A stretch of DNA of 47,015 nucleotides from Chloroflexota bacterium. Lineage in GTDB: Bacteria > Chloroflexota > Limnocylindria > Limnocylindrales > CSP1-4. Shown here one piece after another: positions 41,238 through 47,015 of this stretch. Under the pieces are notes generated by a model. That model made no database searches. It had not been told where the DNA came from and saw only the letters and a program-made list of their open reading frames with translations. Made by a program: the position numbers and the translations under genes. The stretch covers positions 1 through 47,015 of the forward strand of contig JANXWH010000194.1 of NCBI GenBank assembly GCA_025351245.1, read 5' to 3'. Position 1 is the stretch's first letter; each line of letters begins with the position of its first letter.

Positions 41238-44200
41238 GTGATCTGCTCGAGCTGCGCGACCGAGAACAAGCCCGGTCGGAAGTTCTGCGTCCGATGCGCC
41301 ACTCCGCTGGCGGCCGCATGCCCTTCGTGCAGCGCGCCGTTCGACCCGGGCGACGCCTTCTGCGGGGAATGCGCGGCACCGCTCGGCCCAGGCGGCGCGC
41401 TCGCGCCTGCGGCCCGTCCCCCGGTCTCCGTCTCCGCAGCGCCGGCCGTCGCGGAGCGCCGCCTGGTCAGCGTCCTGTTCGCCGACCTCGTCGGCTTCAC
41501 CCCGTTCGCAGAGGAACGGGACGCCGAGGACGTCCGGGACACCCTGACCCGCTACTTCGACATCGCCACCGACGTCATCACCCGCTACGGCGGGATCGTG
41601 GAGAAGTTCATCGGCGACGCGGTCATGGCCGTGTGGGGCGCGCCGACCGCTCGCGAGGACGACGCCGAGCGAGCCGTCCGGGCCAGCCTCGATCTCGTCG
41701 ACGCGGTCCGGACCCTGGGATCCGGCATCCAGGCGCGCGCGGGCGTCCTCACGGGGGAGGCCGCGGTCACCGTCGGGGCCACCAACCAGGGCATGGTCGC
41801 CGGTGACCTGGTCAACACCGCGGCGCGGCTCCAGGGCGTTGCCCAACCCGGCACGGTCCTCGTAGGCGAAGCGACGATGCGGGCGGCAAGCGCCGCGATC
41901 GCGTTCGACGAGGCGGGGGAGCAGAGCCTCAAGGGCAAGGAGAGCCCCGTGCCCGCCTGGCGCGCCCTGCGCGTCGTCGCCCAGCGCGGCGGCTACGGCC
42001 GCGCGGACCTCCCGGAGCCCCCATTCGTGGGCCGCCACGAGGAGATCCGGCTGCTCAAGGACGTCATCGCCACGACTGGCAGAGATCGGCGGACCCGGCT
42101 CGTCTCAATCACGGGCCCCGGCGGTATCGGCAAGAGTCGCCTTGCCTGGGAGCTGGAGAAGTACGTCGACGGGATCAGCGAGACCATCTACTGGCACCGC
42201 GGCCGCTCCCCCGCGTACGGCGAGGGGATCACCTTCTGGGCGTTGGGCGAGATGGTCCGCCGTCGGGCCAGGCTGGCTGAGGATGACGACGAGGCAACGA
42301 CGCGCGTTCGGATCCGGGCCACCGTTGCCGAGCACGTCCCGGCCGACGAGGATCGGCGCTGGGTGGAGCCCGCGCTCCTCACGCTGCTGGGGCTCGAGCC
42401 CGCTCCCGCCGGCGGGCGCGACGTCCTGTTCGCCGCCTGGCGGATCTTCTTCGAGCGGATCGCCGAGCGCGGCACGACCGTGCTCCTGTTCGAGGATCTC
42501 CAGTGGGCCGACACCGGGCTCCTCGACTTCATCGAGCACGTGCTGGAGTGGTCGAAGAAGGTCCCGCTCCTCGTCGTGACCCTGGCCCGACCGGAGCTCC
42601 TGGACCGTCGACCCGACTGGGGAGCGAAGACCCGGAACCTGACGAAGCTGACCCTCCAGCCGCTGACGGACGAGGCGATGCGGGCACTCCTCGAGGGCTT
42701 CGTCCCCGGCCTTCCCGGCACTGCCGTCGCGACGATCCTGGGCCGGGCCGAGGGGATGCCGCTCTACGCGGTCGAGACGGTCCGGATGCTCGTGGCGGAC
42801 GGGCGGCTGGTCCTCGCCGACGGGGTCTATCGTCCGGTGGGCGAGTTCGGCGCCCTCGCAATCCCCGACACTCTCCGCTCGCTCATCGCGAGCCGCCTCG
42901 ACGCCCTCGATCCGGCCGACCGGAGCCTCGTCGCCGACGCCTCCGTCCTTGGCGCGTCGTTCACGCCGGCCGGCCTGACGGCGGTCAGCGGGATCGATGT
43001 CGAGACCCTCGAGCCGCGCCTTCGGGCCCTCGTTCGGCGCGAGCTGTTTGACCTGGAGATCGATCCGCGCAGCCCGGAGCGAGGCCAGTACCGCTTCGTC
43101 CAGTCGCTCATCCGCGAGGTTGCCTACGGGACCCTCGCCCGGCGCGACCGGCGGACTCGACACCTCGCCGCGGCCCGCTACTTCGAGGCGCTGGGCGACG
43201 ACGAGCTGGCTGGCGCGCTGGCCTCCCACTACGTCGCCGCACACGAGACCTCGGCCAAGGGCGCCGAAGCGGATGCCGTCGCGATCCAGGCGCGGCTCGC
43301 CGTGTCCGGTGCTGCCGAGCGGGCGGCGACCCTCGGCGCCCATGACGAGGCCGTGGCGTACCTTCGCTCTGCCATCGCGATCACGGCTGATCCCGGCGCG
43401 CGCGGTGGGCTCCTGCTGCGCGCGGCGCGGTCGGCGAACGCCGCGGCGCGCCACGTCGACGCCGGGGTATTGGTGCGCGAGGCGATTGATCTGGCGCGAG
43501 CGGCCGGGGATCCGTCGGGCGTGGGCAGCGCGCAGGACTTCCTTGGCGAGGTCCTCATCGACGCGGGCCAGCCGGCGGAGGCCGTGGAGGTGCTCGAGGC
43601 GGCGGTCGAGGCGTTTCCCGAGACGGGAAGCGATCACGTTCGTGCTGCGCTCCGGGCGACCCTGTCGCGGGCCCTGATGCGCACCGGCCAGCCGGCGCGG
43701 TCGATCCAGGCGGCCGACGGCGCCCTTGACCTCGCCGAGCACCTGGGACTCGACCGGATCATCGCGGAGACGTTCAACAACAAGGGCTCGTCGCTCGGCT
43801 ATCTCGGCCGTCAGCGCGAAGCGATCGCCCTGCTCAAGGCCGCCGTGGAGCTGGCTCACGCGCGGGGCTTCGTCGCGGCGGAGATCCGGGCCCTGTCCAA
43901 TCTCGCCGCCTCCATGGACGACGACCCGCGGCGGGTGCGAGAGACGGTCGAGCTGGCGGTGAGCCTGGCGCGCCGAGTGGGGAACCGGTCGTTGGCCAAC
44001 TGGGCGGCAAGCACCAGGCTCTATACGACCTTCCTCACGGCTGAAGGATGGGACGACGCCCTGGCCGAGGCCGAGCAGGAGCTTGCCGACGCTCGCGCCG
44101 ACTCCGTCGCGAGCCCGCTCGACGAGATCCGTAGCCTGTCAATCCAGGCATTGATGCGGGTCGCAAGAGGCGACTCGACCGATGCGACGTTGGCTAGCGT

Positions 44201-44750
44201 CGAGGCCCTCGCCGAACAGACATCGGACGCCTTTGGTGCCGCGGCTGTGCACCTGCTGCGCGGCGATCGGGCCCTGCTGGCGGGCGAGTACGCCGAGGCC
44301 TGCCGGGAGATGCTCCTCGCTTCCACCGAACCGAACCTGGGCGAAGTCTTCCTCGCGCGCGCCGTCCGTGCGGCGCTATGGGGCCGCGATGGCGCGATGG
44401 CCCACGAGGTGGCCGATCGACTCGACGCGCACCCCAGCTCCACCGCCGCGATGACGGCCGCCCGGATCGCCGCCCGAGCCGGGATCGCCGCCCTCGAGGG
44501 TCGACGCGACGACGCGATCGCCGGCTATGGAGACGCGCTCGCCCGGTATCGCGCACAGGGCCAGGACTTCGAGCTGGGGTGCGCCGGTCTCGACTCCGTG
44601 CTGCTCGTCGGCCCGGACGAGCCGTCGGTGCGCGCGGCCGCCGAGGAGGCCCGGGCGATCTTCGAGCGCGTCAGGGCCCTGCCGTACCTGGAGCGACTCG
44701 ACGCGGCCATGGCCGGGCAGGGGTTGGCCGCCCCAGGGGACCACGTCTGA
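41238..44750 (+). CDS. Class III adenylate/guanylate cyclase with zinc ribbons, AAA ATPase and TPR repeats
   Basis: The 1170-residue protein starts with two zinc ribbons (CSSCATENKPGRKFCVRC and CPSCSAPFDPGDAFCGEC, residues 3-44). A class III cyclase domain follows (about 70-230): VSVLFADLVGFTPFAEERD and IVEKFIGDAVMAVWG hold the metal Asp residues. An AAA-type ATPase comes next (FVGRHEEIRLL; Walker A GPGGIGKSRLAW; Walker B VLLFEDLQWAD). The remaining half is TPR-like helices (about 650-1160). It would couple signal recognition by TPRs to cAMP or cGMP formation. GTG 41238 has GGAG 8 bases upstream. Confidence 0.92.
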   Translation: MICSSCATENKPGRKFCVRCATPLAAACPSCSAPFDPGDAFCGECAAPLGPGGALAPAARPPVSVSAAPAVAERRLVSVLFADLVGFTPFAEERDAEDVRDTLTRYFDIATDVITRYGGIVEKFIGDAVMAVWGAPTAREDDAERAVRASLDLVDAVRTLGSGIQARAGVLTGEAAVTVGATNQGMVAGDLVNTAARLQGVAQPGTVLVGEATMRAASAAIAFDEAGEQSLKGKESPVPAWRALRVVAQRGGYGRADLPEPPFVGRHEEIRLLKDVIATTGRDRRTRLVSITGPGGIGKSRLAWELEKYVDGISETIYWHRGRSPAYGEGITFWALGEMVRRRARLAEDDDEATTRVRIRATVAEHVPADEDRRWVEPALLTLLGLEPAPAGGRDVLFAAWRIFFERIAERGTTVLLFEDLQWADTGLLDFIEHVLEWSKKVPLLVVTLARPELLDRRPDWGAKTRNLTKLTLQPLTDEAMRALLEGFVPGLPGTAVATILGRAEGMPLYAVETVRMLVADGRLVLADGVYRPVGEFGALAIPDTLRSLIASRLDALDPADRSLVADASVLGASFTPAGLTAVSGIDVETLEPRLRALVRRELFDLEIDPRSPERGQYRFVQSLIREVAYGTLARRDRRTRHLAAARYFEALGDDELAGALASHYVAAHETSAKGAEADAVAIQARLAVSGAAERAATLGAHDEAVAYLRSAIAITADPGARGGLLLRAARSANAAARHVDAGVLVREAIDLARAAGDPSGVGSAQDFLGEVLIDAGQPAEAVEVLEAAVEAFPETGSDHVRAALRATLSRALMRTGQPARSIQAADGALDLAEHLGLDRIIAETFNNKGSSLGYLGRQREAIALLKAAVELAHARGFVAAEIRALSNLAASMDDDPRRVRETVELAVSLARRVGNRSLANWAASTRLYTTFLTAEGWDDALAEAEQELADARADSVASPLDEIRSLSIQALMRVARGDSTDATLASVEALAEQTSDAFGAAAVHLLRGDRALLAGEYAEACREMLLASTEPNLGEVFLARAVRAALWGRDGAMAHEVADRLDAHPSSTAAMTAARIAARAGIAALEGRRDDAIAGYGDALARYRAQGQDFELGCAGLDSVLLVGPDEPSVRAAAEEARAIFERVRALPYLERLDAAMAGQGLAAPGDHV

Positions 44751-44811
44751 ACCTCGCGTCTCCCTCTCCCCCCGGCCCTCGATGGCGGCGGCGTCAGGGC
44801 CCCGGGCCCGG

Positions 44812-45678
44812 TCAGCCGTCCCGGCGGGCGTCCGGGCAGAGGTTCCGGTACTCGCACCAGCGACAGCGCCAGGAGTCCGGGCGCGGGTCGAACTCGCGGC
44901 GGCGGGCACGACCTGCCATCGCGACCAGGTCCCGCTCGAACGCGGCCAGCTGCGCGGCCGTGCGCCCCGTCAAGACCTCCGTCCCGCTGTCGGCGAAGTA
45001 GACGCAGAGGCGGGAGGCCGGCCGGAGCGTCTCGCCCGTCGTGGGATCGCGCAGGGCCCCGCGAGCGCCGGCGTATGCGTACGCGGTCAGCTGGCGGTCG
45101 GCGTCAACGTCGACCTGGCCGCGGGCCCGGCCGGTCTTGTAGTCGAGGACCTCCGTGGAGCCGTCGGGCGCGCGGTCGACGCGGTCGACGTAGCCGACGA
45201 ACCGGACGGTGCTCGTCTCGGCCGGAGCCTCGGCGAAGACCTCGGCGGCGATCGCCACGTTCACGCCGAAGCCCAGCTCCGCCGCGACCGGGATAGAGAG
45301 ACTGGACGCCTCGCGCTCGAGGAAGCGCGCGAGCACGGGGGCGGCGCGGACACGCGCCCCCGCCAGCTCCCCGGGCTCGAGACCGGCGCGCTCGAGGACC
45401 TGGTCGCACGCCCGCTGGAGGAGGTCGAGCCCGGGCTCGGGCGTGCCTTCGGCGCGGACCCGGATGCGCTGGCGGATGAAGACCTCGAACGCCTTGTGGA
45501 CGGCATTGCCGAACGCGAACTGGCCGGGCGAGACCTCGCCCGGGAGGCGCTCCACGTACCGGAATGCGTACCGGCGAGGGCATGCCTCGTACGTGGACAT
45601 CGATGAGTAGCTCTCGTACGCGGGCAGAGGCGCGTCTGCGGCGCGGAGCGGCGTGGTGGGTGCTTCGACGATCGTCAC
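44812..45678 (-). CDS. PD-(D/E)XK nuclease (RecB C-terminal-like, Fe-S type)
   Basis: The 288-residue protein has the RecB-family nuclease pattern: ESYSSMSTYEACPRRYAFRYVERL, FGNAVHKAFE, VGYVDRVDR and VLDYKTGR (the catalytic Asp and Lys core). A Cys set (YEACPRRY plus CRWCEYRNLCP) likely holds a [4Fe-4S] cluster as in AddB/Cas4-like nucleases. It lies with a UvrD-type helicase on the same strand, 62 bases downstream of it. Together they suggest DNA end processing or repair. No Cas genes or CRISPR array are present, so Cas4 is not indicated. Confidence 0.9.
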   Translation of the reverse strand: MTIVEAPTTPLRAADAPLPAYESYSSMSTYEACPRRYAFRYVERLPGEVSPGQFAFGNAVHKAFEVFIRQRIRVRAEGTPEPGLDLLQRACDQVLERAGLEPGELAGARVRAAPVLARFLEREASSLSIPVAAELGFGVNVAIAAEVFAEAPAETSTVRFVGYVDRVDRAPDGSTEVLDYKTGRARGQVDVDADRQLTAYAYAGARGALRDPTTGETLRPASRLCVYFADSGTEVLTGRTAAQLAAFERDLVAMAGRARRREFDPRPDSWRCRWCEYRNLCPDARRDG

Positions 45679-45739
45679 GCGACGATCCTGCGTCTGGATC
45701 GTGCCAGCTAGGTTGGCACGGCCGCATGCGGCGCGGAGC

Positions 45740-47015
45740 TCAGTGGCGGGCCAGGATCGCGAGGATCTCGTCGCCGTAGCGATCGAGCTTCGCGGGGCCC
45801 ATCCCCTTCACCCGCCGCAGAGCGGCGATCGAACCCGGCCGCTGCTCGACGATCGCGGCCAGGAGCGCGTCGTGGGCGACGACGTAGGCGGGCACGTCGT
45901 CGGCCCGGGCGCGCGCCGATCGCCACGCGCGCAGGTCCGCCATGAGCGTCTCGTCGGTGGGGCGCCCCGCGGCCGCCGAGGCGACGGGGGCCCCCGGCAG
46001 CACAGTCACCCGGGGCGTACGGATACCGCGGGCCCCCGGCAGCGCTCCCAGCCGCGGCAGCGCTCCCGCGCCGCCTCCTTCGAGCGCGCGCAGGAACCGG
46101 CTCGGGCGCCGCTGTGCCTCGCGATCGCCCGGCCCGGCGCGACGCTCGGCCCAGGAGAGGGCCAGGTGGCGTCGGGCGCGGGTCAGCCCGACGTAGAGGA
46201 GCCGCAGCTCCTCGGCGAGCGCATCGTCGTCGTCGGCCGCCTGCCGGATCGGCAGGGTTCCCTCCTCCAGCCCCGGGAGCAGGACCGCGTCCCACTCGAG
46301 CCCCTTCGCCCGGTGGAGCGTGAGCAGGTTCACGCCGTCGGCCGAGCCCTCCGCCTCCGCGGCGGCCCGCGCCTCGAAGTCAGCGATTAGCGCCCGGGCG
46401 TCGAGCCCCGGTGCCGCCTCGAGCCCCGGTGCCGCCTCGATCGCCGGCCGACGGGCGACCGCCTCCCGGGCGATTTCCAGGACCAGCGCAAGCGACGCCG
46501 TCCGCTCCCTCGCCTCCGCGCCCACGGCGTCGCCGTCGGGGTCGAACCCGAGATCCGCTCGCAGGCGTACCTCGAGGGCGTCGACGACCTCAGGGCCGCG
46601 CGCCCCCGCCGGCAGCCGGCGCAGGATCCGGAGCGCCTCGCGCACCTCTCGCCGCTCGAAGAAGCGCTGCCCGCGGACGCGGAAGGCGATCCCGGCCTTC
46701 GTGAGGGCCGCCTCGAGTGGCGGGACCTGGGCGTTGATCCGGACGAGGACCGCGATCTCGGCGCGCGGCGTCCCACCGTCGATGAGCCGCTGGATCGTCG
46801 CCACGAGCAGCGCCAGCTCGGTCTCGCCGTCTGCGCACCGCCGGATCTTCGGCTTCGGCCCGGAAGGCTGCGTTGCCACGAGCCGCTTCCGTCGGCCCTC
46901 GGCCGCGAGCAGGCGGTTGGCAAGGGCGAGGATCTCGGGGCTGCTACGGTAGTTGCGGTCCAGGGTCACCTGGCGGGCCGCCGGGAAGCGGGCCTCGAAA
47001 CCGGTCAGGAACGCC
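45740..47015 (-). CDS. UvrD-like superfamily 1 helicase with HRDC domain (partial)
   Basis: The open frame enters from the right edge of the window, so the N-terminal part (Walker A and B motifs) is missing. The visible part has TLDRNYRSSPEILALANRLL, the region around VRGQRFFERREVREALRIL, GVNLLTLHRAKGLEWDAVLL and EELRLLYVGLTRARRHLALS, which are C-terminal UvrD/PcrA helicase motifs. An HRDC domain ends the protein (LRAWRSARARADDVPAYVVA through VKGMGPAKLDRYGDEILAIL), as in actinobacterial UvrD2. It would unwind DNA in repair. The RecB-like nuclease gene follows. Confidence 0.92.
   Translation of the reverse strand, partial: AFLTGFEARFPAARQVTLDRNYRSSPEILALANRLLAAEGRRKRLVATQPSGPKPKIRRCADGETELALLVATIQRLIDGGTPRAEIAVLVRINAQVPPLEAALTKAGIAFRVRGQRFFERREVREALRILRRLPAGARGPEVVDALEVRLRADLGFDPDGDAVGAEARERTASLALVLEIAREAVARRPAIEAAPGLEAAPGLDARALIADFEARAAAEAEGSADGVNLLTLHRAKGLEWDAVLLPGLEEGTLPIRQAADDDDALAEELRLLYVGLTRARRHLALSWAERRAGPGDREAQRRPSRFLRALEGGGAGALPRLGALPGARGIRTPRVTVLPGAPVASAAAGRPTDETLMADLRAWRSARARADDVPAYVVAHDALLAAIVEQRPGSIAALRRVKGMGPAKLDRYGDEILAILARH

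Noticed and set aside
44812-45678. Cas4 nuclease
   Set aside because: No cas genes or repeat-spacer array are visible. Its neighbour is a UvrD-like helicase, so a RecB/AddB-like repair role fits better.
1-47015. tRNA, rRNA, CRISPR arrays, IS elements or prophage genes
   Set aside because: Reading both strands I found no cloverleaf, no regular repeat-spacer pattern, no transposase or integrase motifs. A covariance-model scan would settle small RNAs.

Overview
The window is high-GC DNA with dense gene packing. Many adjacent genes overlap by 4 bp (ATGA or GTGA), GTG starts are frequent, and regulators sit divergently over short palindromes. Gene content points to a free-living bacterium, most likely a Chloroflexota lineage of the Limnocylindria/Ellin6529 type: a zinc-ribbon/adenylate-cyclase/AAA/TPR giant protein, NarL-type two-component pairs, and a UvrD-like helicase with an HRDC domain. 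This placement is inference; a high-GC actinobacterial relative cannot be excluded without a search.

Layout. (1) 1-2345: the tail of a repeat-ended gene and a NarL-type response regulator/histidine kinase pair on the minus strand. (2) 2595-3922: small membrane proteins of unknown function. (3) 3990-12006: a sulfur/thiol-trafficking island with a DsrE-family protein, ArsR regulator, DUF302, OsmC, membrane rhodanese, a CPxC membrane protein, SHOCT protein, cupredoxin, an SQR-like flavoprotein, a frameshifted DsrE, an ArsR-rhodanese fusion and a cysteine desulfurase. (4) 12098-13064: a methyltransferase and a zinc-finger anti-sigma-like protein, divergent from the main operon. (5) 13195-21646: the centrepiece, a tightly coupled ten-gene operon: arsR, dsrE2, dsrE, tusA, mvhD-like, hdrA-gltD fusion, hdrA, small winged helix, qmoC-like (HdrC plus membrane cytochrome b), hemerythrin-like. 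(6) 21665-28596: SnoaL-like protein/TetR pair, PadR, a Mg2+ P-type ATPase, a decayed YciI gene and a second two-component pair. (7) 28997-36124: a large secreted IPT/beta-propeller-like protein, YciI, GH15 glucoamylase, an AlkZ-like fragment and an SDR. (8) 36220-39972: SRPBCC, FAD oxidoreductase, DUF1365 and cyclopropane-fatty-acid synthase-like genes, the last interrupted by a TAG stop. (9) 40093-end: a membrane protein, a giant adenylate cyclase/ATPase, a RecB-like nuclease and a UvrD-like helicase running off the window.

How it fits together. In the sulfur region, rhodaneses, cysteine desulfurase, DsrE proteins and TusA form a plausible persulfide relay. The Hdr/Qmo-like proteins supply FAD, several iron-sulfur clusters, an NAD(P)H-type GltD module and a membrane cytochrome b, which together could join cytoplasmic thiol/persulfide chemistry to NAD(P)H and the quinone pool. 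No dsrAB, aprAB, HdrB or lipoate-binding protein gene is in the window, so this matches neither textbook sulfate reduction (Qmo) nor the described sHdr sulfur-oxidation locus. ArsR-family regulators with two cysteines and palindromic upstream sites suggest persulfide or metal control.

Several genes are broken (DsrE at 9611, YciI at 26048, CFA-like at 38731, AlkZ-like at 34867). Either the genome carries real gene decay or the assembly has local errors; reads would decide.
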